A stretch of 64,000 bases of DNA from JAJPXC01 sp964562375 (GCA_964562375.1 CAZLSW010000005.1:1-64000); one strand, 5' to 3'. Positions 34,684-44,129 are shown, counted from the stretch's first letter. Translations and numbers: made by a program. The notes: generated from the letters alone by a model not told the origin.

Positions 34684-36263
34684 AGGCGGAGAGAGGGGAG
34701 CTCGGCTCCGTTGGGGGAGCGGATGCGCAGGATACCGGCCACCGTTGGGGCGATCACGCGGGCGTCGGTGGGGGTGGAGATGCGTTGCGGGGCGACTGCC
34801 GGGGCGAGGATGAACGCCGGGGCGGTGGTGGCCACAGTGCGAGTTACAAGATTCTGTGATTCAGGGGTTTTACCCTCCTCATCCACGACAGCCCAGCCCG
34901 GGGCGAGGGTGATAAAGATGTCGCCTGAATGGCTAAGGGCGACGTTGCGGCGCAGGGCCAGGGAGCGCTCGCCCCCGCGGCCGGCAATCACGTCGTCGAC
35001 GGTGATTGCCGAGGTGACACCGCTCATACGTGTCAAGAACGCGGCGGCCTCGAGGCGCATCTCCTCAATCGACTTGCCGCGCTGTGAGGCAAGCTCGCGG
35101 TTGAGGTATACTTGGTTGTCGTCGAGACCAATCACCCAGTCGCCATTTCCATATCGAGCCATCAAGAAGCTGTTTAACAGCGACATAGCCTTGCGGCGGG
35201 AAAACTCGCCGTAGGGAATCTGCCAGCGCTCGGGGTCGCGACGCGTGCGCGAGGGAGGCGGCGTGCCGGTGATGAACAACACGGTGCTTCCCATACCCGG
35301 GCCACGGTCGATTGCCTCCATAAGGTTGGCCAGGTCGGAATCGAGGCGCAGGTAGGCATCCATTGTCGACACGCGGGTGTCGCCGTCGGTGGTGTAGGGA
35401 TAGGGGGAGAGGTTGTAGGTGATATTGAGCATATCCGGCTCCTCGCGCTCTCCCAGCTTGAGTGAGCGGATATATTCGGTGGCTATTGTAGTGACCTCGC
35501 GGTTGGCCAGGGCGCTGACAGCGAATTGCTTGAATCGCTGTGGGTTGCGACGGTCGAAGGTGATGCGGAACGGGTAGATTTTTCGATGCTCGGGCAGGGC
35601 TGGGTAGTCGCTCATGGCGATCGACGGGGTCCACGCCATTGTGTCGATGCGGGAGGAGACGGGGCCGTAACGATTGCGCGTCTGGAGGGCCGTTGGAGGT
35701 TCCTTATAGTAGGATGAGGATGCCCAATTGCCGTTTACGGTGTTGAGCCAGTGGGCGCTGTTGCCGGCGTGCCCGGCCATGGCGATTGCTTGCTCGGGGG
35801 AGAGGGCGAGGGTGTGGACAGCCCCTACCCCACCGGTGGCGATGCGCAATTCGTCACCAATTGTAGATACGGCTAACGCTTTGGGAGACAGGGCCTCGGA
35901 TGTCAAAGAGCCAGTCTCCTTGTCATCAAGGAAGATGGAGCCCATGTGACGCTTTGAGCGGTCGAAAGCCGTAGCGGCGTCGACACCGCTCACAGCGGGC
36001 GAGGCTCCGGTGTAAACCATAGCTGTTGCGGCCGCGGGGTCGAGGGGGGAGCCGTAATCGAGGTCCTCAATGGTGACGCCCTCACGCATGAGCCGGTTGA
36101 AGCCGCAGTCGCCGAGCTGGTCGTGCAACAGGGCCAATTGGTCGAGCGAAAGACCCTCCACCATGACGCCAACGACGAGCTTGACGCGCTCGGGGGTCGC
36201 GGCGGCTACCGAGAAGGTAGTAACAGCCGAGACCAGCGCGAACGCCAGCCGATGAGTCAACAT
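34677..36263 (-). CDS. Alkaline phosphatase superfamily protein
   Basis: 528 residues from ATG 36263, chosen because it begins a signal peptide (MLTHRLAFALVSAVTTFSVA); the frame is open further upstream. It resembles the PafA-like 'alkaline phosphatase family' proteins common in Bacteroidales: 'ATAMVYTGASPAVSGVDAAT', 'AGHAGNSAHWLNTVNGNWA' and 'STVLFITGTPP' are recognisable. The first metal-ligand position (usually V-V-D-Q) reads 'VMVEGL', and the expected nucleophile region is weak, so catalytic activity is doubtful. It overlaps the end of the DUF4105 gene by 7 nt. Substrate unknown. Confidence 0.75.
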   Translation of the reverse strand: MLTHRLAFALVSAVTTFSVAAATPERVKLVVGVMVEGLSLDQLALLHDQLGDCGFNRLMREGVTIEDLDYGSPLDPAAATAMVYTGASPAVSGVDAATAFDRSKRHMGSIFLDDKETGSLTSEALSPKALAVSTIGDELRIATGGVGAVHTLALSPEQAIAMAGHAGNSAHWLNTVNGNWASSSYYKEPPTALQTRNRYGPVSSRIDTMAWTPSIAMSDYPALPEHRKIYPFRITFDRRNPQRFKQFAVSALANREVTTIATEYIRSLKLGEREEPDMLNITYNLSPYPYTTDGDTRVSTMDAYLRLDSDLANLMEAIDRGPGMGSTVLFITGTPPPSRTRRDPERWQIPYGEFSRRKAMSLLNSFLMARYGNGDWVIGLDDNQVYLNRELASQRGKSIEEMRLEAAAFLTRMSGVTSAITVDDVIAGRGGERSLALRRNVALSHSGDIFITLAPGWAVVDEEGKTPESQNLVTRTVATTAPAFILAPAVAPQRISTPTDARVIAPTVAGILRIRSPNGAELPSLRLH

Positions 36264-37468
36264 TTTGGTATAGGCCTTTTGCGAGGGCATCGAGTAATGT
36301 AAATATATGAACAACTGCGTGTTACGTCGGCCAAGATGAACGGGATAAACGCTACGTTGAATCCTTGCCCAAGCGCTGGCCAGGCGACACACATTATAAA
36401 TATGAGCGCGAAGTTAAGAAAATGATAGCACAAAACCGCATTCTTGCAGCTTTTTAACCAAATCAGCACCGCGGGAATGAGCGCCAAGGGGTTGAGCCAG
36501 AACAGGAGATAGTTGGGCGATGTGGCCTCGTGAACTGAGATAAAAACCAGGAAAGTGATCAAGCAGCCGGCGAGGCCGATGACAAGGAACAGGGCTGAGT
36601 CGAGCCAGCGCGTCACCTTGCGTCGGCGGATATCCCTGATGGTGAAGGCGATAACCAGCGCAAGCAGGTAGCAACCAGCGGCTACGGGAGTGAGGAACCA
36701 GGGGGTGGGATGGGTAGCTGACTGCTCGGTGGGGGTAATTAGCTGGGTTATAGGCTCTACTACAACCGATTGGCCGTTTTCGTATTTGGCATTTTCAAGG
36801 AGAGCAGGGACAAGGACTGGGGCGAAGGAGAGTTCCTGGATGGTTATAGGGTAGTCGATGCCTGAGCCGAGGGCGAGATCGATGCCGAATTGGTACCAGG
36901 GGTAGTGGTGATGATAGTGACGCATCACGGAGCGGAAGGAGGGAGCATCGCCTAGGATCCCCGCGATGGAATCGCGGGGCACCGTGGGGCCAAGCTCGGG
37001 GGACCAGTAAATGGAGGAGCCGACGGCTTGCTCGATGAGCTTGATGGGGCGCGTGGAGCAGTTGTCCTTGACGTAGTTGTAGCGATAGGTGGCGTTCTCG
37101 GGGCGCAAGTTATTGCTTACCAGCGAGATAAGCTGATTCGTTTGCTCGGGGGAGAGATTGAGGGGGATTTCGGTAACGCCGCGACCTTGAGACCGGTACT
37201 CCATTAGGAAATACTCGGTGGGATATGCGGCACACATGTAGTCGGTTTCGCCCTTTACGAAACGGTAGACGAAATTGGGAGCGTTGAAGTCGAACACGCC
37301 CCAATTGACGGTCATGTCCCTCATATCCTGCTTTATACGCAGCCCTACATGTCCCTCAAGCTCGTAGATCTCGACGCCCGGGGAGGCGATGAGGAGGGAT
37401 ATGCGTGCCGGCTCCTGGGCGGCGGCCAGGAGGGGTAGCAGGAGGAGGAATTTAATGAAACGCCACAT
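36257..37468 (-). CDS. DUF4105 membrane protein
   Basis: 403 residues. Signal peptide 'MWRFIKFLLLLPLLAAA', then a DUF4105 domain (about 20-240) with 'ISLLIASPGVEIYELEGHVG', 'WGVFDFNAPNFVYRFVKGET' and 'YNYVKDNCSTRP'. The His-Asn-Cys pattern (H in 'EGHVGLR', NC in 'DNCSTRP') is reminiscent of NlpC/P60-like papain-fold enzymes, but catalysis is unproven. The C-terminal half has about five membrane helices ('PVAAGCYLLALVIAFTI', 'LFLVIGLAGCLITFLVFIS'). It follows ftsZ across the hairpin array and overlaps the phosphatase-family gene. Confidence 0.8.
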   Translation of the reverse strand: MWRFIKFLLLLPLLAAAQEPARISLLIASPGVEIYELEGHVGLRIKQDMRDMTVNWGVFDFNAPNFVYRFVKGETDYMCAAYPTEYFLMEYRSQGRGVTEIPLNLSPEQTNQLISLVSNNLRPENATYRYNYVKDNCSTRPIKLIEQAVGSSIYWSPELGPTVPRDSIAGILGDAPSFRSVMRHYHHHYPWYQFGIDLALGSGIDYPITIQELSFAPVLVPALLENAKYENGQSVVVEPITQLITPTEQSATHPTPWFLTPVAAGCYLLALVIAFTIRDIRRRKVTRWLDSALFLVIGLAGCLITFLVFISVHEATSPNYLLFWLNPLALIPAVLIWLKSCKNAVLCYHFLNFALIFIMCVAWPALGQGFNVAFIPFILADVTRSCSYIYITRCPRKRPIPKC

Positions 37469-37484
37469 AAATAAAATTGTTACT

Positions 37485-37673
37485 GTCCCGCCGAGACGGC
37501 GGGACTTCCTACTTAGCAGGGGTCCTACTTAGATTTTCTGTCCCGCCGAGACGGCGGGACCTCCTATTTAGCAGGGGGTCCTAATTAGCTTTACTGTCCC
37601 GCCGAGACGGCGGGACTTCCTAATTAGTAGGGGGGTCCTAATTAGCTTTACTGTCCCGCCGAGACGGCGGGAC
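37485..37673. repeat. GC-hairpin family, four tandem units with 55-57 nt period
   Basis: Units at 37485-37505, 37540-37560, 37596-37616 and 37653-37673, all with arms GTCCCGCCG/CGGCGGGAC around AGA. Spacers contain TTCCTACTTAG, GGGGTCCTAATTAG and TTACT. Read from the ftsZ transcript, each hairpin is preceded by TAGGAA. No T-tract follows, so these are not standard terminators. They fill the gap between ftsZ and the DUF4105 gene. Confidence 0.92.
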
Positions 37674-37717
37674 TTCCTACTTAGAAGGGGGACTTCCTAC
37701 TAATAAGGTCGGCCCCC

Positions 37718-39091
37718 TTAGTCGATGGAGAAGTCGATGGAGCGGTTGGGGTCGACGGGGGTGTCAGGGTTGACGGCCGGGGCGGGGGAGGTGGCGGGGG
37801 AGGCTGCCTTCTCGGTCTCGGCTTTCTCGGCCTCGACGGTAACGGGAGCCTGGGAACTTGCGCGGGCCATATCCACATATTTGCGGTCGCGATTAAAGGC
37901 CGGGTTGCGTTCGATGATGTCGATCACGTTGTCATCGTCCAATTGATCCTGTCCCATGATTATATATCGCTTTTGCTTGTTGGTTTGGCGAATCTCCTCA
38001 ACCTTAGTGGGGTCATATTCCTGCCTAACTCGGTCGGTGTCGGCTTGCACCTTTTTGGGCTCGATGCGCAAGCCGCCGCGGTTGGCGTTGTTGACCTCTT
38101 CGCGCACGGTGACGCCGAAACCGGCGGCCAAGATGGTGATCTTCACACGATTCTCGAGGGAGTCGTCGAATGCGACACCCCAGATAACGTCCACGCCGTT
38201 GTCCAATTGACTCATAAATGAGGTAAGTTCCTTCACCTCGTCCATGGAGAACTTCTCGGTAGCCTCGCGGGAGAAGTAGAGGTTGAACAGGAGTTTTTTG
38301 GAGGACAGGATGTCGCGGTTCTTCAGCAACGGGGAGTTGAGAGCGTCCTCGATGGCCTTGGTGACGCGGTGTTCGCCTGAGCCGAAGCCGCTGGAGATGA
38401 TGGCGGTGCCACCGTTGCGCAGGGTAGTGTCGACATCGTTGAAGTCGACGTTGATATGACCGTTGCAAGTAATTAGCTCCGAGATTGAGCGAGCAGCGGT
38501 CGACAGGGTGTCGTCGGCCTTTGCGAACCCGTTGAGGAAGTCGAGGTCGGGGTAGATCTCGGTAAGGCGTTCGTTGTTGATAACCAACAGGGCATCAACG
38601 TTTTTACCAAGCTCGTCGGCTCCGTTTAGGGCCTTGAGGATTTTTTTCTCGCCCTCGAAGAGGAATGGGATGGTGACGATGCCGATTGTGAGCATTCCGC
38701 GCTCCTTGGCCACACGGGCGACGACGGGAGCCGCGCCGGTACCGGTACCACCACCCATGCCGGCGGTGATGAACACCATCTTGGTTTCGTCCTCGAAGAG
38801 CTCGGTGATCTTGTCCAACGATTCTTCGGCGGCTTTACGGGCCACCTCAGGGTCGTTGCCGGCGCCAAGGCCGGTCTTGCCCAGTAACACCTTTTTGGGG
38901 ACGGGCGAGTGGACGAGCGCCTGGCGGTCGGTGTTGCAGACGACAAACGACACGCCCTCGATGCCTTGATTGTACATGTGGTTGACGGCGTTGTTGCCAC
39001 CACCACCCACGCCAATAACCTTAATGTCGGTGGGCACCACCTGCGGATCCAGGAAATCGGTGTCGGCTATATAATCAAATTCTTCGCTCAT
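37718..39091 (-). CDS. ftsZ: Cell division GTPase FtsZ
   Basis: Tubulin-like GTPase forming the division ring. 457 residues: GTPase core with 'VGVGGGGNNAVNHMYNQGIE' (26-45) and the signature 'GGGTGTG' (113-119); 'NVDFNDVDTTLRNGGTAII' is the T7-loop region. After about residue 345 comes an intrinsically disordered linker (Glu/Lys then Ala/Pro/Thr-rich) and a short terminal peptide 'RSIDFSID', the site expected to bind FtsA. It is last of the dcw cluster, 44 nt after ftsA. Confidence 0.98.
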   Translation of the reverse strand: MSEEFDYIADTDFLDPQVVPTDIKVIGVGGGGNNAVNHMYNQGIEGVSFVVCNTDRQALVHSPVPKKVLLGKTGLGAGNDPEVARKAAEESLDKITELFEDETKMVFITAGMGGGTGTGAAPVVARVAKERGMLTIGIVTIPFLFEGEKKILKALNGADELGKNVDALLVINNERLTEIYPDLDFLNGFAKADDTLSTAARSISELITCNGHINVDFNDVDTTLRNGGTAIISSGFGSGEHRVTKAIEDALNSPLLKNRDILSSKKLLFNLYFSREATEKFSMDEVKELTSFMSQLDNGVDVIWGVAFDDSLENRVKITILAAGFGVTVREEVNNANRGGLRIEPKKVQADTDRVRQEYDPTKVEEIRQTNKQKRYIIMGQDQLDDDNVIDIIERNPAFNRDRKYVDMARASSQAPVTVEAEKAETEKAASPATSPAPAVNPDTPVDPNRSIDFSID

Positions 39092-39135
39092 TGCTTCTTA
39101 GTTTTTACGTTAGTAAGTACCTGAGTGTTCCCTAA

Positions 39136-40671
39136 TTAGAAGTTGTCGTCTTCGACATCTTCGGGATTGGCAACCTTATCTTTAAGTTTGTTAATGCGGG
39201 ATTTGATACCACCCCAGAAGGAGCTTGCGGGGACTTTGTCCTCCTCCTCTTCCTCGTCTTCCTCGGCGTAAAAATCGCCGGAGGCTTTTTCTTTTTCCTT
39301 GGCCTCGCGTTTGGCCCGCTCGCGCTCCTCTTTTTCGGCGCGCTTGCGTTCCTTTTCCTCGCGTTTTTCGCGCTCGCGGCGCTCTTTCTCCTTCTTGCGG
39401 AGGAAAGCGGGGGAATCCTCGCCGATACGAGAGCCTTCGTCGCCCTCGACATCCTCGTCGTTTTGGGCAACCTCCTCGTCGGCGTTGTGGACAATCGCGG
39501 GACGATCCATGCACTCGACGGTCATCCCCTTGGCGGCCTCGGCCAGGATAGCGATCACATCGACAGCGTCGTTGGGCTGGATGCGGGCGTCCTCGATGCG
39601 GATCAAGCCGGAGGGGGAGCCGATGCGCACCTTCAAGTTGGTCTGGGTGCCCAGTTGGTTGCAGAAGCCCTTAAGCTTGGCGCCACCCCCCACGATTACA
39701 ATACCACAGGGGATGTCGGCAGCCTTGAGGTCGGCATAGTCGAGCTGGGCTTGGATATTGGCGATAATCTCACCGGAGCGTGCGGCCACGTAGTTGTTGA
39801 TTTCGGTGTAATCGAGGCCGTCGGGGGTACGGGGACCTCGGCGAGATGGGTCCTGATATTCGGCGTTACCGGCAAGCTTCTTGATGTCGTCGGCGCGCTC
39901 CTCGGTGTAGTTGAGGGTCATCAGGTCGCGGGTGATGTTACGCGAGCCGATTGGGAGGGTTGAGAGGTATTGCACGGCACCGTTCTTGTAGATGACCACG
40001 GAAATGGTTTCAGCGCCGAAGTCGACCATCATTGTGCCAAGGCGCTTTTCCTCGTCGGTAAGCACGAGGTTGGCCTCGGCCAACGGGCGCACGATGTAGC
40101 CGTTGATATCCAAGCCGATACGGTCGGAGATTACGCGGGCCAGATTGCGGCGCAGGGGCGTTTTGGCCGAGATGAGGTTGAATGTGGCCTTTATGTTGCG
40201 ACCAATCACTCCCACAGGGTGGCTATAGTTCATATTGTTGATCAAGCACTCGCGGGTGGTGATGTCGACGATCTCACGTTCGGGCATGGGTGTTTGGCGC
40301 GCTTCGCGACGAAGCTGGTCGAACACCATTTCGGTAACCTCGGTGTCGTCGGGGAATTGACGGTTGACCTCGCATGTAGTGGAGACCATCGAGCGACCAC
40401 CCACAGCGGCGTACACGCCACGAATCTTGCGGGGAGCGACCGCGGGGGAGTTCTCGAGCTTACGGCGAATGCGGTTGAGGGCGTTGGAGACCTTGTCGAC
40501 GTTCTGAATAACGCCGTAACGCACGCTGTCGCCCAACTCGTCGCCGGTGAGCGACTCTTCCTCGACGGAGAGCACCGAAAGGATGTTCTTGGCCGTGTCG
40601 TAGGCACCGATTGCGCCCTTGATTTTGGAGCTACCGATTTCGATTGCAACTATATATTTTTGCTGTTCCAT
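39136..40671 (-). CDS. ftsA: Cell division protein FtsA, long charged C-terminus
   Basis: Actin-like protein that anchors FtsZ to the membrane. 511 residues against about 420 in E. coli. The actin/HSP70 core is intact ('VAIEIGSSKIKGAIGAYD', 'GAETISVVIYKNGAVQYL', 'PCGIVIVGGGAKLKGF'). Residues about 405-475 are an unusual Lys/Glu/Arg block ('KKEKERREREKREEKERK' and onward) ending in an acidic run ('EEDEEEEED'). The terminal 'SSFWGGIKSRINKLKDKV' is the amphipathic membrane-targeting helix. It sits between ftsQ and ftsZ. Confidence 0.96.
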   Translation of the reverse strand: MEQQKYIVAIEIGSSKIKGAIGAYDTAKNILSVLSVEEESLTGDELGDSVRYGVIQNVDKVSNALNRIRRKLENSPAVAPRKIRGVYAAVGGRSMVSTTCEVNRQFPDDTEVTEMVFDQLRREARQTPMPEREIVDITTRECLINNMNYSHPVGVIGRNIKATFNLISAKTPLRRNLARVISDRIGLDINGYIVRPLAEANLVLTDEEKRLGTMMVDFGAETISVVIYKNGAVQYLSTLPIGSRNITRDLMTLNYTEERADDIKKLAGNAEYQDPSRRGPRTPDGLDYTEINNYVAARSGEIIANIQAQLDYADLKAADIPCGIVIVGGGAKLKGFCNQLGTQTNLKVRIGSPSGLIRIEDARIQPNDAVDVIAILAEAAKGMTVECMDRPAIVHNADEEVAQNDEDVEGDEGSRIGEDSPAFLRKKEKERREREKREEKERKRAEKEERERAKREAKEKEKASGDFYAEEDEEEEEDKVPASSFWGGIKSRINKLKDKVANPEDVEDDNF

Positions 40672-40696
40672 GACTGCAATAGGTATTTAGAGATGG

Positions 40697-41551
40697 TTAG
40701 ATTCTTCGGTTGGTTAATTTGACGGCTGTTGAATCGGCGGTCATCGTGTCCATGTCGTCGCCCTCCTCGTCGATCATGTCGGTGGGGATTTCGGCGTTGG
40801 CCAGGGCTTTTTGACGACGTGTAGCCACGACTTGTCCGCGCCACTTCACCGATATTGTGTCGTAGTAGGTCCAGCCTTTGACGGGCATTACCTTGCGGTA
40901 CATCGTTTTTACGCGGTCGAGCTTGTTGTCAAGGTCGCCGCCATCACCGAGGACGATGACGTGACCACGGATTGAGGGGACCAGGATGAAGTCGCCGTTA
41001 CGGTCGACCTTAACGGCGGTGACCAATGAGCTCCACAGGGAGTCCTGGGCGATTTTGTCAAGGAGGGGGAGGACGGCGCGGGGGTTAACGCTCTTGCCGT
41101 TGTCGTTGACCACCACGGGCACGTCCATACGGTAGCGCAGGGAGGCGTTCATGCGCTTTCCCACGCGGTTGAGGTAGTAGGAGGTGCCTTGACGGGTGTC
41201 GAACACTCGAGCCACGGGGCGCATCGGGATAACCTGGAGCAGGATGGAGCCGTCGGCGCGGGTGATGCAACGGCTTTCCTCGATGTCGTCGATGCCGTCG
41301 AGGTGACGCTCAATCTGGTCGGTGTTGATCGACGACAGTTTCTTGCCACGGGCGTCCAAGGGGAGGTTGCCCAACTCTTGGGCTATGCCCTCGACGGTAA
41401 CGAACTGATGCTTAGCCGTGTCGAGCACCTCGATGACAAATCCCGTGCAGGTGTCATCGGCGCGCATCATGGCCGACACCCGCAGCGCCACCACGAGGTA
41501 GGCAACGAGCATCACCGAGAGCACTAAGCGTATAAGCGTGGGTTTGTTCAT
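40697..41551 (-). CDS. ftsQ: Cell division protein FtsQ
   Basis: Bitopic inner-membrane divisome protein. 284 residues: short N-terminus, one membrane helix ('LIRLVLSVMLVAYLVVALRV', 5-24), a POTRA-type domain ('VEGIAQELGNLPLDARGKKL') and the FtsQ beta domain ('VIPMRPVARVFDTRQGTSYY', 'FILVPSIRGHVIVLGDGGDL'). Position between murC and ftsA supports the call. A 12-nt gap separates it from murC. The acidic tail ('DEEGDDMD') is unremarkable. Confidence 0.92.
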   Translation of the reverse strand: MNKPTLIRLVLSVMLVAYLVVALRVSAMMRADDTCTGFVIEVLDTAKHQFVTVEGIAQELGNLPLDARGKKLSSINTDQIERHLDGIDDIEESRCITRADGSILLQVIPMRPVARVFDTRQGTSYYLNRVGKRMNASLRYRMDVPVVVNDNGKSVNPRAVLPLLDKIAQDSLWSSLVTAVKVDRNGDFILVPSIRGHVIVLGDGGDLDNKLDRVKTMYRKVMPVKGWTYYDTISVKWRGQVVATRRQKALANAEIPTDMIDEEGDDMDTMTADSTAVKLTNRRI

Positions 41552-41563
41552 CTTGTGAAGTGG

Positions 41564-42961
41564 CTATTTAGTTAACGCCTGTTGGGCTTTATAGTTTTCG
41601 ACAATGGCGGGAAGCTGGTCGCATATATTGCCGGCCCCCATCGTCATTAAGATGTCAAAGGTAGTGTTTTTTATCGTTTTGGTCAAATCTTCGCTCAAAA
41701 TTAATTCCTTATTGGGATTTTTTATGAGGTCGAGGATGGTTTTTGACGAAATTCCGGGGATAGGGGTCTCTCGGGCTGGGTATAACGAGGTGAGTATCAC
41801 ACGGTCGGCCTGCGACAGGGCGTCGGCGAATTGCGGGGCAAAGTCGCGGGTGCGGGAGTAGAGATGTGGCTGGAACACGACGGTCAAGTGACGCCCCGGG
41901 TAGAGGGCGCGCACCGAGGCGATGGAGGCTTTCAGCTCGTCGGGGTGGTGGGCGTAGTCGTCGATTATTGCTTTGCCATGCTCGCCCGGCTCCTTGAGCC
42001 AGAACTCAAAGCGACGCTTGGGGCCTTGGAACGACTTGAGGGCTTCTCGGGCGGCGTCACGGTCGAGGTCGCCCGTCAAGTAGATGGCACCGACAGCGGC
42101 GATAGCGTTTTCGATGTTGATCTCAACGGGCACGCCGAGGTTAATATCCTTGATTACAGAACCGTCGGGCAGAGCGATGTCGAAGATTATCTCACCGCCG
42201 CCGCGGCGTATATTTTGGGCATGGAAGTCGCCATGGTCGCGCGAGTAGGTCCATGTTTTAACCCCTTTTGGAGGACGTGGCACGAGTTTCAATCCTTCGT
42301 GGACGAGGAGGGAGCCACCAGGTTGAATCAGCTCGGTGAAGTGGGCGAAACTCTCAAGATAGGCCTCCTCGGTGCCGTAGATGTCGAGGTGATCGGGGTC
42401 GGTAGCTGTTACGACGGCCACGTAGGGACGTAACTGGTGGAACGATCGGTCGTATTCGTCGGCCTCGATGACGCTGTAAGGAGAGGTGGCGCTCAGGAGG
42501 AGATTGGAATTATAGTTGCGAAGGATTCCGCCGAGGAAGGCGTTGCAACCCACCTTGGAGCAGTGAAGGATATGAGCGGCCATCGAGGAGGTGGTGGTTT
42601 TGCCGTGAGTACCCGAGAAGCACAGACCCTTGGAGTCGCGAGTAATCAAGCCCAGCACAGCGGCTCGCTTGAGCACCTCGAAGCCGTTGTCTCGGAAATA
42701 TTTCAACTGGGGGTGATCCTGAGGGACGGCGGGGGTGTAAACCACCAGCGTGGTGGCAGGGTCGCGCATCTCCTGGGGGATTTGGTCGACCGAGGAATCG
42801 TAGGTGATTGTGACACCCTCTTTTTCCAGGGCGTGAGTCAAATCCGTAGGCGTACGGTCATAGCCGGCGACACGGCTACCGCGGCTGAGGTAGTAGCGCT
42901 CGAGGGCGGCCATGCCAATGCCTCCAGCGCCAAGGAAATATATGTTTTTGAAATTTTTCAT
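41564..42961 (-). CDS. murC: UDP-N-acetylmuramate--L-alanine ligase
   Basis: Adds L-Ala to UDP-MurNAc, the first step of stem-peptide synthesis, in the cytoplasm using ATP. 465 residues. N-terminal Rossmann 'IYFLGAGGIGMAALERYYLS', ATP loop 'GTHGKTTT' (117-124), 'VIEADEYDRSFHQLRPYVAV' and the C-terminal 'DDYAHHPDELKASI'. The gap to murG (42962-42997) is a tandem 9-mer repeat. Confidence 0.97.
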   Translation of the reverse strand: MKNFKNIYFLGAGGIGMAALERYYLSRGSRVAGYDRTPTDLTHALEKEGVTITYDSSVDQIPQEMRDPATTLVVYTPAVPQDHPQLKYFRDNGFEVLKRAAVLGLITRDSKGLCFSGTHGKTTTSSMAAHILHCSKVGCNAFLGGILRNYNSNLLLSATSPYSVIEADEYDRSFHQLRPYVAVVTATDPDHLDIYGTEEAYLESFAHFTELIQPGGSLLVHEGLKLVPRPPKGVKTWTYSRDHGDFHAQNIRRGGGEIIFDIALPDGSVIKDINLGVPVEINIENAIAAVGAIYLTGDLDRDAAREALKSFQGPKRRFEFWLKEPGEHGKAIIDDYAHHPDELKASIASVRALYPGRHLTVVFQPHLYSRTRDFAPQFADALSQADRVILTSLYPARETPIPGISSKTILDLIKNPNKELILSEDLTKTIKNTTFDILMTMGAGNICDQLPAIVENYKAQQALTK

Positions 42962-42972
42962 CTTTTCTAAAA

Positions 42973-43000
42973 ATGGGGCTTATGGGGCCTATGGGGCTTA
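42973..43000. repeat. Tandem 9-mer ATGGGGCYT x3
   Basis: ATGGGGCTT, ATGGGGCCT and ATGGGGCTT (42973-42999), then ATAGGGCC, between murC and murG. The TAA stop of murG (42998-43000 on the minus strand) falls at the edge of the last unit. Confidence 0.75.
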
Positions 43001-44119
43001 TAGGGCCATTATCTCTTTTACAATTTTTTCGGCGGAATGGGTAAGGGCCATGGCCTGGACATTCTCGCTGAGGGATTTACGCTTTGCGGCGTCGCTGAGC
43101 AGAGTCAAAATTTTGTCGAGGAGTTGCACGGGGGCATCCTTGTCGAGCACCATAACGGCGGCATCGCGTGTTGACAGTGCCTCGGCGTTCTTGCGCTGGT
43201 GATCCTCGGCCACATTTGGCGACGGTATCAGGATCGCGGCTTTGCCCAGGAGTTGCAATTCGGAAATCGTGCAAGCTCCGGCGCGGGCAACCACCATGTC
43301 GGCCGCGCGGTAAGCCACGGCCATGTCGTCGATGAATCGGGTTACGTGGACGTTCTCGGGGATGGTGACAGCCGGGTCGTGGGTGAAGAATTTGCCTGTT
43401 TGCCACAGCACCGAGGCATTAACCTTGGCCAACTCAGGCAAGGCTGCCTGCATCGCGAGATTGATTGTGCGAGCACCCAAGCTACCACCCGTAACGAGCA
43501 CCATGGGCAGGTCGGCGGGGAAACCAAGTTTGCGCTTAGCCTCGGCGGGTGTTAGGGAGACGCTGGCGACTGACTCGCGGATTGGGTTTCCGGTGAGGAC
43601 AATCTTGTCGGCCGGGAAGAAACGCTCGGTACCCTCGTAAGCGACGCATATCTTGCGGGCCTTGGGTGCGAGCAGTTTGTTGGTAACTCCCGGGTATGAA
43701 TTTTGCTCTTGGATGACGGTGGGGAAACCCATTTTTTGGGCTTGCTTGAGCACGGCGCCCGAGGCATACCCCCCTACCCCAATCACGGCGTCGGGTTGCC
43801 ACTTTTTCAGCACCTTGCGGCACAGTCGCATGCTTCGCCACAGGTGCCACAGCACTGCGATGTTGCGCCACAGGCGCTTGCGGTCGAAACCTTGCACGTT
43901 GAGGCCGATGATGTCGAAACCGGCGGCAGGCACTTTCTCCATCTCCATGCGGTCCTTTGCGCCGACGAAGAGAATCTGCGCCTTGGGCTGCACCTGCTTG
44001 ATCTGCTGGGCGATAGCCAGAGCCGGGTAGATATGGCCACCCGTACCACCGCCAGAGATAATATATCGGGGCTGGTCCATGGCCGGAGCCTTTAAATCCT
44101 TTATGTCGCTTATAACCAT
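42998..44119 (-). CDS. murG: UDP-GlcNAc:MurNAc-pentapeptide-lipid I GlcNAc transferase
   Basis: GT28 glycosyltransferase converting lipid I to lipid II at the inner face of the membrane. 'ISGGGTGGHIYPALAIAQQI' near the N-terminus is the glycine-rich signature; 'VTGGSLGARTINLA' and 'MAVAYRAADMVVARAGACTI' are the C-domain nucleotide-binding blocks. The listed start gives 373 residues; ATG 44077 (MDQPRYIISGGG) gives 359 and fits the family better, so the first 14 residues are uncertain. Its usual upstream neighbour ftsW is separated from it by an inserted nuclease gene. Confidence 0.95.
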   Translation of the reverse strand: MVISDIKDLKAPAMDQPRYIISGGGTGGHIYPALAIAQQIKQVQPKAQILFVGAKDRMEMEKVPAAGFDIIGLNVQGFDRKRLWRNIAVLWHLWRSMRLCRKVLKKWQPDAVIGVGGYASGAVLKQAQKMGFPTVIQEQNSYPGVTNKLLAPKARKICVAYEGTERFFPADKIVLTGNPIRESVASVSLTPAEAKRKLGFPADLPMVLVTGGSLGARTINLAMQAALPELAKVNASVLWQTGKFFTHDPAVTIPENVHVTRFIDDMAVAYRAADMVVARAGACTISELQLLGKAAILIPSPNVAEDHQRKNAEALSTRDAAVMVLDKDAPVQLLDKILTLLSDAAKRKSLSENVQAMALTHSAEKIVKEIMAL

Positions 44120-44129
44120 ATTCTCTAGA

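Noticed and set aside
37485..37673. Regular repeat-spacer pattern resembling a CRISPR array
   Set aside because: The repeat is a self-complementary hairpin, the 'spacers' are nearly identical to each other, and there are no cas genes.
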